Part shown: in pieces, positions 34,357 to 43,567 of the stretch | Layout: each line of letters starts with the position of its first letter | Numbering within the stretch: position 1 is the first letter of the stretch | NCBI GenBank assembly: GCA_947484175.1 | Contig: CANKOI010000026.1 | Span: 1 to 44,553, forward strand | Direction: 5' to 3' | Length of the DNA stretch: 44,553 bases | From: Deltaproteobacteria bacterium | Lineage (GTDB): Bacteria > Myxococcota_A > UBA796 > SXON01 | Position numbers and translations under genes: made by a program | The notes under the pieces: model-generated | What the model was told of the DNA's origin: nothing | Databases searched by the model: none | The model's input: only the letters and a program-made list of their open reading frames with translations

Positions 34357-35561
34357 GTTTCCTCCTCGCGATCGCCGGGCGAAACCTGCTCCGCAACACC
34401 AGCCGCACCGTGATCACCGGTGCCGCCGTGCTGTTCGGAGTGGGACTGAGCATTCTCGGGTGGGGGCTCGTGGCCGGCCTCGACGAAAACGTACTGCGGG
34501 CAGCAAGAACGACGTACGCCGCCGACCTGCTCCTCCGCCCCGATGGCTACCCCACCGACGGGCTCACCTACCCGCTCGCCGACGCTGCCCCCGTCCCCGC
34601 CGAGCTCGCCGCGCTGCTCGATGACCTCGGACCGTGGACGGCGCGAACAGCCTTCGCCGCGAAGCTGGTGAACGGCTCCGATGCGCAGCGCATCACGGTG
34701 TGGGCCTACGATGGGGAGCGCGACCCGCTCGTTTTTCCGCGCGACGGCTGGAAGGTTCAGGGGCGCTGGCCCACGCCGGGGGCGAACGAGCTCGCCGTGG
34801 GTCACAGCCTCGCGCGCCTGCTCGCGCTTGAAGAGGGCACCGACGTGGTGCTGCAGACGCGCACACGCGACGGCGCGATCAACGCGAACAACTTCCGGGT
34901 GGTGGGCTTGGTGCGCAGCGACAACGCCGCGCTCGACAACCTCGGCGCTTGGCTGGAGTTCACCGACGCCGTTCCGCTTGCGCTCCTCGGCGACGCCCGC
35001 AGCCACCTCTCCGTGCGTCTCCGCGGCGACCATGCTGAAGCGGCCTCGCGCCTCGCCGGCAAGGGCTTCCAGACGTCCACGCTCGAGCAGGAGTGCGAAG
35101 ACCTGCTCGCTCTGAACCGCATCCGCCGCAAGAGCCTGTCGATCGTGGTGGGAATGATCATGCTGATCGCGGCGGTCGGCATCGCCAACACCGTGATCAT
35201 GGCGGCGTTCGAGCGCGTGCGCGAGGTGGGTACGTTGCTGGCGTTGGGCATGCGTCGCCGCGACATCCGCGTGCTGTTCATGCTCGAAGGCGGCGTGATG
35301 GGGCTGTCGGCGGGACTGATGGGGGCACTCCTCGGCGGGGGAGCGGTGGCCCATCTGCAGCGAAAGGGGATCGACCTCTCCAGCGCGGTGGACACCCTCG
35401 GTGGATCGATGGCGATGAGCACCATGATCTACACGCAGTTCTCGTGGGGCGTAGTGGGGGTCGCTCTGGCGTTTGGGACCACGGTTTCGGTCCTCGCCGC
35501 CCTGTGGCCGGCCACGTGGGCCTCACGCATCGTGCCGGCCGACGCCGTCAAGGCGGACTGA
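34353..35561 (+). CDS. MacB/LolC-type ABC permease (first of two)
   Basis: A 402-residue permease with one N-terminal helix (residues about 20-42), a large periplasmic MacB-PCD-like domain, and a three-helix FtsX domain at the C-terminus (SIVVGMIMLIAAVGIANTVIMAAFERVREVGTLLALGMRRRDI in consecutive segments). The GMRR coupling-helix region contacts the ATPase. It shares the NVMIM/ANTVIMAAF-style core and overall plan with the next gene, so the two probably form a LolCE-like heterodimer. The gene begins with GTG overlapping the ATPase gene. Confidence 0.9.
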
Positions 35562-35562
35562 G

Positions 35563-36798
35563 ATGGGCATCCTGCTCCAACTCGCCTTCCGGAACCTTGG
35601 CCGCAACCGCCGCCGAACGCTCTTGACCGTGCTCACCGTCGCTCTCGGCACGGGCCTGCTCACCGTGGCGCTCTCGATGCTCACGGGAATCCTGCTCGAC
35701 ACCCTGAAGTTCGCAGCGGCGGCGGTGGGGCACGTGCGGGTGGTGGACCCGGAGTACGCTCGGCGCGACCAGCTCATGCCGTTGGCCTACAACCTGCCGG
35801 ACGTGGCCGCCGTGGTCGCCGCGGCGGAGGGGCAGCCGGGTGTTCTGAGCGCGCACCCGCACATCATGATGGGGGTGACGGGCGCGCGGGAGGATCAGGA
35901 CATCGGCGAGAATTTCTCGTTGCTCCACGGGGCGCCGATCGCCTACTACACCGACATCCTCGACCTCGACGTGTACCTGTCGTCGGGGCGGCTTCCCGCC
36001 AAGGATGGCGAAGCGGTGCTGGGCGAGACTTTCGCGGCAGAGCTCGACGTGAAGGTGGGCGGGGTGGTGATCGTGCTGGGGCAGACTCAGGATGGATCCC
36101 CGTCCCCGGCGCGACTCGAGGTGGTCGGCCTCGTAGACCTCGGCAACAAGAACGTGAACCGCCAGACCTTCGTGCTCCTGTCGCAGGCCCAATGGCTGGC
36201 CGATCTCGAAGGAGGCGCCACTGAGGTGCTGGTGCACACGGCCGACCACGACGACGCAGACGAAGTGGCCGCCGCTCTCCGAAGCCAGAGCGCCCTCTCC
36301 GCCTATGACGTGGCCGCTTGGAACGAACGCCCCCCCTTCGACTCGGTGGGTGCCTTCTTGCAGGCCGTCCGCGGAATCGTGTCGGGCATCATCGTGTTCA
36401 TCACGGGGCTGGGTGTCCTGAACACAATGCTGATGTCGGTGCTCGAACGAACCAACGAGATCGGCGTGATGCGCGCGATGGGCCTCACCAGCAGCCAAAC
36501 CCGCGCCATGTTCCTCGTCGAAGCGGTCACCATCGCGGCGTTCGGCGGCGTGGTGGGGGTGAGCCTCGGGAGCGGCGTGGCCTTCTACCTGTCGCGGGTG
36601 GGCATCCATCTCGGCGAAGCCGTCGCCAAGGCGCCCGCTGGCATCCCGCTGCACGAGACCGTCTACCCCCACGCCTCCGTCGACACCGTGGTGCTCGCCT
36701 TCCTCCTCGGTCTCGCCATGGCCGTCGTCGGGGGCATCCTGCCGGCGTGGCGCGCCTCTCGAATCCAACCTGTCGAAGCGATGCGGCACCGCCGTTAG
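35563..36798 (+). CDS. MacB/LolE-type ABC permease (second of two)
   Basis: A 411-residue permease with the same plan as its neighbour: an N-terminal FRNLGRNRRRTLLTVLTVALG helix start, a periplasmic domain, and an FtsX block (VFITGLGVLNTMLMSVLERTNEIGVMRAMGLTSSQT in segments, ending LPAWRASRIQPVEAMRHRR). The tail is the classic permease C-terminus. The ATG is one base after the previous stop. The two permeases probably interact asymmetrically with the carrier encoded next. Confidence 0.9.
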   Translation: MGILLQLAFRNLGRNRRRTLLTVLTVALGTGLLTVALSMLTGILLDTLKFAAAAVGHVRVVDPEYARRDQLMPLAYNLPDVAAVVAAAEGQPGVLSAHPHIMMGVTGAREDQDIGENFSLLHGAPIAYYTDILDLDVYLSSGRLPAKDGEAVLGETFAAELDVKVGGVVIVLGQTQDGSPSPARLEVVGLVDLGNKNVNRQTFVLLSQAQWLADLEGGATEVLVHTADHDDADEVAAALRSQSALSAYDVAAWNERPPFDSVGAFLQAVRGIVSGIIVFITGLGVLNTMLMSVLERTNEIGVMRAMGLTSSQTRAMFLVEAVTIAAFGGVVGVSLGSGVAFYLSRVGIHLGEAVAKAPAGIPLHETVYPHASVDTVVLAFLLGLAMAVVGGILPAWRASRIQPVEAMRHRR

Positions 36799-36810
36799 TC
36801 TCGGAGAACC

Positions 36811-37539
36811 ATGTCCACGCTTGTGCTCGCCTTCCTCCTCTCCGTCCGGTTCGCCTTTGCGCTCACGGTCGACGAGATCCTTGTCCAAATCGACAAGAAT
36901 CTCACCTACGAGGCGCGTGACTCCAGCCTCACCATGACGGTGACCAAGGGCACGCGCACCAAGTCGTACAAGATGCGCAGCTTTGGCCGCGGTCAGGACG
37001 AGATGGCGATGGAGTACCTCGAGCCCGCTCGCGACAAGGGCACCAAGATGCTCAAGAAGGTGGACGAGCTGTGGATGTACCTGCCCGCGATCGAAAAAGT
37101 GCAGAAGCTCTCCGGCCACCTGCTGCGCGACGACCTGATGGGCTCCGACATGTCGTACGAAGACCTCATGGAGTCGTCTCGGTGGCAGAAGGCCTACAAC
37201 GGAACGATCGTGGCGGAAGAACTGGTGGAGGGCCGGAAAGCTTGGAAGATCGAGATGATCGCCCGCGACACTTCGGTGTCGTACCCGAAGCGCCTGATTT
37301 GGGTGGACCAGGCGAGCTTCATCCCGGTGCGTCAGGAGTTGTTCGCGTTGCAGGGGAAGCTCTTGAAGACCTGGCTGATGCGGGACATTCGTAAGATTGA
37401 AGGGCGCGAGTTTCCGATGAAGATGGTGGTGGAGGATCAGGTGGAGAAGGGCAGCCGTACGGAGATCACCTTCGACAGGGTGAGCTTCGAGGTGGCGCTG
37501 CCCGAAGAGGTGTTCTCGACACGCTGGTTAGAACGGTGA
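36811..37539 (+). CDS. LolA-like outer-membrane lipoprotein-sorting protein
   Basis: A 242-residue periplasmic protein with a cleavable signal (MSTLVLAFLLSVRFAFA). It belongs to the LolA-like group often annotated as outer membrane lipoprotein-sorting protein (PF17131-type): FGRGQDEMAMEYLEPARDKGTKML, DELWMYLPAIEKV, and DLMGSDMSYEDLMES are the characteristic segments. The fold is an open half-barrel that shields acyl chains. GGAGA lies before the ATG. As the last gene of the ATPase-permease-permease run, it is the expected soluble carrier between inner membrane and beta-barrel. Confidence 0.92.
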   Translation: MSTLVLAFLLSVRFAFALTVDEILVQIDKNLTYEARDSSLTMTVTKGTRTKSYKMRSFGRGQDEMAMEYLEPARDKGTKMLKKVDELWMYLPAIEKVQKLSGHLLRDDLMGSDMSYEDLMESSRWQKAYNGTIVAEELVEGRKAWKIEMIARDTSVSYPKRLIWVDQASFIPVRQELFALQGKLLKTWLMRDIRKIEGREFPMKMVVEDQVEKGSRTEITFDRVSFEVALPEEVFSTRWLER

Positions 37540-37622
37540 TCCGAACCGGGGGGCAAGGCCTCGGCCGGCCTCGCCCCCTACCGTCGCCGACCTGTCGCCC
37601 TCCGCAGGCTACGAGCGTCAGG

Positions 37623-37651
37623 ACGAAGGCGCGTTCGTAACGCGCCTTCGT
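37623..37651. terminator. Perfect 13-bp hairpin
   Basis: ACGAAGGCGCGTT (37623-37635) pairs with 37639-37651 around a three-base loop. It lies 84 bp after the LolA-like stop, so it probably terminates the export operon. GTCGCC at 37583-37588 and GGCGAC at 37652-37657 could extend pairing. There is no U-tract. Confidence 0.65.
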
Positions 37652-37672
37652 GGCGACTCTCCCCCACTCCGC

Positions 37673-37734
37673 AGTTCCCCATGCCGCAGTGGCGCTTCCA
37701 TGCGCCGGGAGCCGACTGGGCGGCATGGGGAACT
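37673..37734. promoter_or_regulatory. 15-bp perfect inverted repeat with inner hairpin, upstream of the sigma factor
   Basis: AGTTCCCCATGCCGC (37673-37687) is repeated in inverted orientation at 37720-37734. Inside it, GGCGC (37691-37695) pairs with GCGCC (37702-37706), so the region can form a cruciform or a branched RNA. It lies directly upstream of the ECF gene and may be a second terminator, an operator or an RNA element. Confidence 0.55.
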
Positions 37735-37830
37735 GATCCAACCAGGTTCGGCGCTCGTAGTGTCGGCATGGTGTGGATGGCGGCTCCTCTCTCGGTCGGG
37801 TACGGGTGCGATGCCCCCGGGGACTGGTTC

Positions 37831-38367
37831 GTGAACGCTGCGCCCGAAGATGCCGCGCTGGTGGCCGCGATGGCGGAAGGCGACCGTTCGGGTCTGGCCA
37901 CGCTCTACGAACGGTATTCGGGACTGATGTTGGCGGTTGGTGTTCGCGTGCTGCGCGAACGGCGAGAGGCCGAGGAGGTGCTCCACGACGTATTCGTGGA
38001 GGCGTTTCGCAGCGCGGGAGCCTACGACGCCTCGCGGGGAAGTGTGCGTACCTGGCTGCTCCTGCGCATGCGGAGCCGCTCGCTCGATCGCGTGAAGTCG
38101 GCCGGTCGCTCGCGTCGGGTTTCGCTGGAGGAGTCGAGCCTCGCGCGCATCCCCGCGGCGGGCACGCCGGGCTCCGGTGACGAGCGCCGGATCGCCGAGG
38201 TGCTCGTACAGCTCCCTCGAGATCAGCGCATCGTCATCGAGCTCTCCTACTTTGACGGGTTGAGCAGCAGTGAGATCGCCGAACGGTTGGGCGTGCCGCT
38301 CGGCACGGTGAAATCACGGACGGCCGCGGCGCTCACCAAGCTCCGCGCGGCTTTGGGGGCGGCATGA
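37831..38367 (+). CDS. ECF-type RNA polymerase sigma factor
   Basis: A 178-residue group 4 sigma factor. Region 2 spans about 5-85 (ALVAAMAEGDRSGLATLYERYSG, EVLHDVFVEAFRSAGAYD, RTWLLLRMRSRSLDRV in segments) and region 4 about 120-178 (LPRDQRIVIELSYFDGLSSSEIAERLGVPLGTVKSR). The GTG at 37831 is chosen because region 2 begins almost at once and GGGGA precedes it; ATG codons at 37768, 37777 and 37681 would add non-conserved sequence. The last four bases overlap the cupin gene, the usual sigma/anti-sigma pairing. It resembles ECF11/ChrR-linked sigma factors (singlet oxygen and related stress). Confidence 0.9.
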   Translation: MNAAPEDAALVAAMAEGDRSGLATLYERYSGLMLAVGVRVLRERREAEEVLHDVFVEAFRSAGAYDASRGSVRTWLLLRMRSRSLDRVKSAGRSRRVSLEESSLARIPAAGTPGSGDERRIAEVLVQLPRDQRIVIELSYFDGLSSSEIAERLGVPLGTVKSRTAAALTKLRAALGAA

Positions 38368-38921
38368 AACGGACGTTCATGGAGCTGAGCGAAGCGGAAG
38401 AGGTGCGCCTCGGTACGGGCATGGTGGCGGCGTTGCTCCCGATCGCGGCCCCGCCGTACGGTTTGTTGGCGGTGCTCTCCGCGGTGGCGAACCCGTGGCA
38501 GGCCTTCGTGCAGGTGCTCGCGAGCATGGCCGACGTGCCGGCAGGCACGGCCGCGGGCATCCTCGATCGCGCCGAGGCGGGTCGCGGCTGGGCGCCGGGC
38601 CTGATTCCCGGAATGCGGCTGTGGCACATTGACGGAGGCCCTGCCACGGCGGGGGCCGACGTGGGCCTCGTGCAGCTCGCGCCCGGCGTGGCGCATCCCG
38701 AGCACGAACACCTCGGCGGCGAGGAAGTATTCGTGCTCGCCGGCGAGTATCTCGACTCCGCGGGCCGCAGGCTCCGCGCCGGCGACCGCGAGGTTCGCGG
38801 CGTGGGCGAGCCCCACTCCTTCACGGCGGGCCCCTACGGTGTCACGTTGGCCGTCGTCCTTCGGGAAGGCATCGCCTTCCCGAACCCCGACGGCGGGGCA
38901 CCGATCGTCTATCGGGGCTGA
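38364..38921 (+). CDS. ChrR-like cupin protein, putative anti-sigma partner
   Basis: A 185-residue protein with a C-terminal cupin (residues about 105-180): PGVAHPEHEHLGGEEVFVLAGEY supplies the metal-binding His/Glu set, and the later GEPHSFTAG the last His, as in the ChrR regulatory domain. In ChrR, an N-terminal zinc-binding domain (His and HxxxCxxC) holds the sigma factor. Here the N-terminal 90 residues have no Cys at all, so that zinc site is absent. It is coupled to the sigma gene by ATGA. It could be an anti-sigma factor working without zinc, or a metal-sensing modulator. Confidence 0.82.
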   Translation: MKRTFMELSEAEEVRLGTGMVAALLPIAAPPYGLLAVLSAVANPWQAFVQVLASMADVPAGTAAGILDRAEAGRGWAPGLIPGMRLWHIDGGPATAGADVGLVQLAPGVAHPEHEHLGGEEVFVLAGEYLDSAGRRLRAGDREVRGVGEPHSFTAGPYGVTLAVVLREGIAFPNPDGGAPIVYRG

Positions 38922-38942
38922 CTCAGCACCCGCGGTTCCGGT

Positions 38943-38979
38943 CGCCGCGCAGGACGCGGCGCTGTTGGGGCGAAGGTCC
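38943..38979 (-). repeat. 37-bp dispersed element, copy 3 (inverted)
   Basis: On the minus strand this is the same 13-nt box, 5-nt spacer (AACAG) and 19-nt hairpin as at 6371-6407. It occupies the 71-bp gap between the convergent cupin and large MopE-type genes; the hairpin part (38943-38961) could terminate both. Confidence 0.65.
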
Positions 38980-38992
38980 GCTCAAATCGTGA

Positions 38993-41900
38993 TCACCCCG
39001 TACGACGCCGCCGGCGCGCCAGCGCCACGAGCCCCAACAAGGCAGCCGCGGGAGTTCCCGCTGCGCCGCTGCAGCCGCCGAAGAAGCCACCCTCACGGGT
39101 GCGCGGCTCGCCGCTGTCGCCTTCGGTCGCGTCGATGCCATCGCAGTCCTGATCGATTCCGTCGTCGGGAAGGTCGGCCGCGCCGGGGTGGCGGGAGGCG
39201 CTCGTGTCGTCGCAGTCGGTGGCGTCCAGCACCCAGCCGTCGGGCGTGCCGCAGGCCGAGCTGGTGGTGGCGGGGTCGCCGTAGCCGTCGCCGTCGGCGT
39301 CGGCGTACACGACCTGCATATCGATGGCGTCTTCGTCGCTGGTTCCGGTGCAGTTATCGTCCTGGCCGTTGCAGATTTCCACCGCGCCGGGGTTCACCGA
39401 CGCGAGACTGTCGTTGCAGTCTTCGCAGGCGGGGTAGCCATCCGCGTCGGCGTCGGCGTCGGCCACGGAGCCGTCGCAGTTGAAGTCGTCGTCCGTGCCG
39501 TCACACTCCTCCTCGGTGGCCCCGGGGTGGAAGTTGGGATCGGCGTCGTTGCAGTCCTCGTCGGCCTCGCTGTTGAGGGCTTCGCCCACGTCGTCGCAGT
39601 CCGAATCGAGACTGGCGACCGTGTCTCCGGTTCGGTACCCGTCCTCGTCGCCGTCGGCGAAGCAGAGCTCGCCGCCGTCGCAGTCGCTGTCGAAGGCGTC
39701 GCCCACGATCTCAGAGGCGTCGGGGTGCACGTTCGCGTCGGCGTCATCGCAGTCGCCCACGGGATCTTCAGCCACCGCTTCGCTCGCGCCGCCGCACGAA
39801 GGGTCGGCGCTCTCGACGGTGCTCACGTCGTCGGGGCGGTACCCATCGTCGTCCGTGTCGGCGAAGCACACCTCCGTGCCGTCGCAGTCTTGATCGACGC
39901 TGTCGCCCACCGCTTCCACCCCATCGGGATTCACGGTGGCGTCGGCGTCGTCGCACTCCAAGCAGGCCGCCCAGCCGTCGGCATCGTCGTCCTCGAAGCC
40001 AGTGGACCCGTCGCAGTTGTAGTCGCTGGGGTCTGTACAGTCGCTCTCGCTGGCCCCGGGGTGGTAGGCCGCGTCGACGTCGTCGCAGTCTCCGAGTGGA
40101 TCTCCGGAAGTGGCCTCGCCCGCGTCGTCGCAGTCGGTGTCGGCGCTCACGAGCTCCTGAGCGATGTCGGGGCGGTAGCCGTCGTCGTCGTTGTCTTCGT
40201 AGCAGAATTCGGTGCCGTCGCAGTCCTGGTCCACGCCGTCGCCGGCCGCCTCGCTTGCACCGGGATTCACGCTGCCGTCACTGTCGTCGCAGTCGCTCCC
40301 GTCTGTGGCGGCCTCGCCCGTGTCGTCGCAGCTCAGGTCGGCGCTGGAAACGGAGGTGGCGGTGCCGTAGCCGTCGTCGTCGCTATCGGCGTAGCAGAGC
40401 TCGGCGCCGTCGCAGTCGCCGTCGACGTCGTCGGCGAGACCTTCGCTGCCGCCAGGGAATGCGGTGGCGTCGGTGTCGTCGCAGTCGGAGGCGACGCCCG
40501 CGCTCGCTTCCCCGGCGGCGGAGCAGTCGAGCGTGGTGCCGGCGACCGTCGTGGAGGAGCGGGCGCCGTCGCCATCGCCATCGACGTAGCAGTCGTCGAG
40601 GCCGTCGCAGTCCTGATCGGTGCCGTCGCCCGCGGTTTCGGCGCTCCCGGGCGAAGTGGAGCTGTCGCCGTCGTCGCAGTCGCCGCCCACCGCGACTTCG
40701 TCCGCGCCGCCAGCGCAGGCCGCGCGCGAAGTCCTGTCGAGGCCGTACCCGTCACCGTCGCTGTCGGTGTACCAGAGGCTGGCGGCGGTCACGGTGGCGT
40801 CGCTGTCGTCGCAGTCCGTGGCGTTGGCCACAAAACCCGCGGGCGCATCGCAGGCGGCGGTCGTGTCGGTGGCGTCGCCGTAGCCATCGCCGTCGTTGTC
40901 GGCGAACCAGGTAGAGGTGCCGGTGGCGGTTGGGTCGTCGGCGGTGCCGTCGCAGTTCTCGTCGGCGTCGAGGGGGTCGCATTCCTCGATGCCCGCGGGG
41001 TTCACGGTGGCATCCCCGTCGTCGCAGTCGGTCGCGGTCGCGGCTGAGCCCGCCTTGGTGCAGTCTCCGCCCGACGCGGCGACCGTGTCGGTGGAGCCGA
41101 ACCCGTCGAGATCGACGTCGGCGTAACAGTCGTCGTCGCCGCTGCAGTCCTGATCAATCCCGTCGGCCACCACCTCTTTGGCGCCCGCGAACACCGTTGG
41201 GTCGCCATCGTCGCAGTCGGTCTGGGGATCAGAGGGTCCGCCTTCCCCGGCGTCGTTGCAGTCGCCGTCGGCGCTCACGATCAGCGCGGCCGAAGGGCTG
41301 ACTTCCCCGTCGTCGTCGTCGTCCTCGTAGCAAGACTCCGCACCGTCGCAGTCCTGATCGATCCCGTCGCCCACCACCTCGGTGCCGCCGGGATGCGCGC
41401 TCGCTTCGCTGTCATCGCAGTCGGTGGCGGGAAGGGAGCCGTCGCTTTCGCCCGTGTCGTCGCAATCCGCGTCGGCAGACGCAACGGTGGGGAGGGTGGG
41501 CTCCACGAAGCCATCCGCGTCGGCATCCTCGTAGCAGAGGATGGCGCCATCGCAGTCTTCATCACTCTCATTGCCCGCGACTTCGGCTGCGCCAGGGCTC
41601 ACGTCTTCGTCGGTGTCGTCGCAGTCCTGCGCGGTGCCATCGCCGCCGACGAGGTAGCCGTCGCCATCGTCATCGGCGTAGCCGAGGTAGACAAGCACCT
41701 GACCGAAGGTCGTGGTGTCGAGGTAGTTCCCTACGGCGAGGTCGGTGTAGCCGTCGGCGTTCACATCCGCCGCCGCGAGGGCGGAGGCCCAGGTGCTGCC
41801 GGTGCCGGTGAGGGTAACGGCGGCGGTGCTGCCAAGACCGGTGCCCGAACCCTCGAACACCGAGGCGGTGCCGGCCCCGTAAGCGCCCACCGCGAGGTCG

Positions 41901-43531
41901 GCGTAGCCGTCGGCATCGGCATCGGGCATCGCGGCGAGGACGGAGCCGAAGTAGCTGGAGGTGGAGTCGCTGAGCGTGGTGCTGGCCGTGCTGGAGAGCC
42001 CGCTCGCGCCGCCTTCGTAGATCCACACCTCGCCGCCGGCCACCTGACTGCTGCCGATCGCGAGGTCGCTGTAGCCGTCGTCGTCGAAGTCGCCCGCCGC
42101 GAGCGCGGTGCCGAGTGACTTGGCCGACGTACCCGTGATGGTGGAAACGGACCCGCTGGAGAGGCCCGTGGCGCTCCCGTAGTACACCGACGCCTGCCCC
42201 AGCTTGCTGGACCAGGAGGGCGCGCCGATGGCGACGTCGCTGTAGCCGTCACCGTTGATGTCGCCGGCCGCTTCGATGGCGAGGCCGAAATAGGATGAGG
42301 GGCTAGGGCCGTCGAGGGTGGTCGCCGCGCTGGTGCTCACCCCGCTTGCGGCACCCTTGTACACATAGGTGCGCCCGCGGGAGCCGCCGTTGGCGGGCGC
42401 CCCCACGAGCAGCTCGGCGTACGCGTCGCCGTCGACGCTGGGCACGATCGCGAGGCCGTAGCCGTACCGGATCGCGGAGCCGCTGCCGATGCTCGCGTCG
42501 GCGGTGGTGCTCACGCCAACGTCGCCGCCAGGGAACACGTGCACGCTGCCGGCGCTGTACACGCACGCGACGACCACGTCGTCGTAGCTGTCGCCGTCGA
42601 GGTCGCCACCCCCCGCCACGTTGAAGCCGCAGTAGAAGGCGCCGCTGGGGCCGGTGAGTGTGGTCGTCGCCGTAGTGGCGAGCCCGCTGGGGGAGCCGTG
42701 GAACACGTAGGCTGCGCCCGCGTTGCCGCTCACGAGGTAGGCGCCCACGATCACGTCGTCGTAGCCGTCGCTGTCCACGTCGCCGGCACTCGACAGGGCG
42801 TAGCCGAACGCGCTGGTCAAGGAAGGGCCGGTGAGCGTGCTAGCGGCGCTAGTGAGCACGGGGTCTACGTCTACGGGGTACACCGCCCCGCGATCGTCGA
42901 CCTGCACCTCCAAACCGCTGAGCCCAGCAACGAATGTGGCCGGGAGCGCGCGCCCCGTGGCGTCCCACGCGGCGAGTCCGTCGTACCGCCACACATCGCC
43001 CGCTTCGCCCACCAGCTCAAGGGAGTCCGCCTCGAGGTGCAACAGCTCCCCTTCGAGGCCGAGGCCGAAGGTGAGCGGGCCGGTGCCCGCCGGGGCGGCA
43101 TCTAGCGTCCACCCGTGCTGGAGCCCTTCGGGGGTTCCCGCAAACCACTCCACGAGCGGGCCGCGCACGTACTCGAGCCGTGGCGCCGCCGTGCCGTCGG
43201 GCAGGGTGAGGCCGGGAGCGCCGGCGCCGAAGGAGGGAGGCGCCGACGGCAACAACTCGACGTCGCGGCGGCCGGCCGTGACGAGCGCGAGCTCGATGGT
43301 CCCCCCTCCCGCCTGCTTCACGATCGCCCCGTGCCGATCGAAACGAGCGCTCATCCCGACGCTGGGCATCTCCGCGGCCGGACCCGTGGGCGTCCGGTAG
43401 ATTCGGCTTCCGGCTACGTCAAGACGGGCCCCCACGTCGCTCGACCACGTCTCTTTGGAGGCTTCGGCGGTTTCCGGGGCTTCGGGGGCTGCACAGGCTG
43501 CGAGGAGGAGCAACGAAGGAACAAGACGCAT
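38993..43531 (-). CDS. Giant surface lipoprotein: FG-GAP propeller, about 14 MopE repeats, MYXO-CTERM-like tail
   Basis: A 1,512-residue lipoprotein (signal MRLVPSLLLLAAC, Cys13). Residues about 30-228 form a beta-rich unrecognised domain. Residues about 230-614 carry seven FG-GAP units with calcium loops (DVDSDGYDDVIVG, DINGDGYSDVAIG, DFDDDGYSDLAIG and others), a seven-bladed integrin-like propeller. Residues about 620-1465 contain about 14 MopE-type units, each with DCDD, a HPGA/NPGA-type turn and usually DGIDQDCDG. The tail GGCSGAAGTPAAALLGLVALARRRRR has the Cys-hydrophobic-Arg layout of MYXO-CTERM sorting signals. It is likely a surface adhesin or metal-binding scaffold. ATG 43531 gives the proper signal. 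It lies 36 bp downstream of the multihaem cytochrome gene, on the same strand. Confidence 0.92.
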   Translation of the reverse strand: MRLVPSLLLLAACAAPEAPETAEASKETWSSDVGARLDVAGSRIYRTPTGPAAEMPSVGMSARFDRHGAIVKQAGGGTIELALVTAGRRDVELLPSAPPSFGAGAPGLTLPDGTAAPRLEYVRGPLVEWFAGTPEGLQHGWTLDAAPAGTGPLTFGLGLEGELLHLEADSLELVGEAGDVWRYDGLAAWDATGRALPATFVAGLSGLEVQVDDRGAVYPVDVDPVLTSAASTLTGPSLTSAFGYALSSAGDVDSDGYDDVIVGAYLVSGNAGAAYVFHGSPSGLATTATTTLTGPSGAFYCGFNVAGGGDLDGDSYDDVVVACVYSAGSVHVFPGGDVGVSTTADASIGSGSAIRYGYGLAIVPSVDGDAYAELLVGAPANGGSRGRTYVYKGAASGVSTSAATTLDGPSPSSYFGLAIEAAGDINGDGYSDVAIGAPSWSSKLGQASVYYGSATGLSSGSVSTITGTSAKSLGTALAAGDFDDDGYSDLAIGSSQVAGGEVWIYEGGASGLSSTASTTLSDSTSSYFGSVLAAMPDADADGYADLAVGAYGAGTASVFEGSGTGLGSTAAVTLTGTGSTWASALAAADVNADGYTDLAVGNYLDTTTFGQVLVYLGYADDDGDGYLVGGDGTAQDCDDTDEDVSPGAAEVAGNESDEDCDGAILCYEDADADGFVEPTLPTVASADADCDDTGESDGSLPATDCDDSEASAHPGGTEVVGDGIDQDCDGAESCYEDDDDDGEVSPSAALIVSADGDCNDAGEGGPSDPQTDCDDGDPTVFAGAKEVVADGIDQDCSGDDDCYADVDLDGFGSTDTVAASGGDCTKAGSAATATDCDDGDATVNPAGIEECDPLDADENCDGTADDPTATGTSTWFADNDGDGYGDATDTTAACDAPAGFVANATDCDDSDATVTAASLWYTDSDGDGYGLDRTSRAACAGGADEVAVGGDCDDGDSSTSPGSAETAGDGTDQDCDGLDDCYVDGDGDGARSSTTVAGTTLDCSAAGEASAGVASDCDDTDATAFPGGSEGLADDVDGDCDGAELCYADSDDDGYGTATSVSSADLSCDDTGEAATDGSDCDDSDGSVNPGASEAAGDGVDQDCDGTEFCYEDNDDDGYRPDIAQELVSADTDCDDAGEATSGDPLGDCDDVDAAYHPGASESDCTDPSDYNCDGSTGFEDDDADGWAACLECDDADATVNPDGVEAVGDSVDQDCDGTEVCFADTDDDGYRPDDVSTVESADPSCGGASEAVAEDPVGDCDDADANVHPDASEIVGDAFDSDCDGGELCFADGDEDGYRTGDTVASLDSDCDDVGEALNSEADEDCNDADPNFHPGATEEECDGTDDDFNCDGSVADADADADGYPACEDCNDSLASVNPGAVEICNGQDDNCTGTSDEDAIDMQVVYADADGDGYGDPATTSSACGTPDGWVLDATDCDDTSASRHPGAADLPDDGIDQDCDGIDATEGDSGEPRTREGGFFGGCSGAAGTPAAALLGLVALARRRRRTG

Positions 43532-43567
43532 GCGCCAGTCTACCACGCGCCCCGCCGGGAACGGAGG

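Larger units (their letters stand above)
37540..37830. other. Intergenic region between LolA-like and ECF genes, rich in inverted repeats
   Basis: This roughly 290-bp stretch holds the hairpin at 37623-37651 and the larger inverted repeat at 37673-37734. The sigma-factor frame remains open back to 37681, but the extra residues are not sigma-like, so I treat most of it as non-coding. Confidence 0.55.

Noticed and set aside
39188..41047. Long plus-strand open frame with Val/Ala/Gly-rich repeats, opposite the MopE repeats
   Set aside because: It is the reverse complement of the repetitive DCDD/DGIDQDCDG coding, so its periodicity is inherited; no start signal or domain supports it.
39300..41650. 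Regular TCGTCGCAGTC-type repeats that could look like a CRISPR or satellite array
   Set aside because: They encode the repeated DCDD segments of the MopE units in one continuous reading frame, with irregular spacing and diverged copies.
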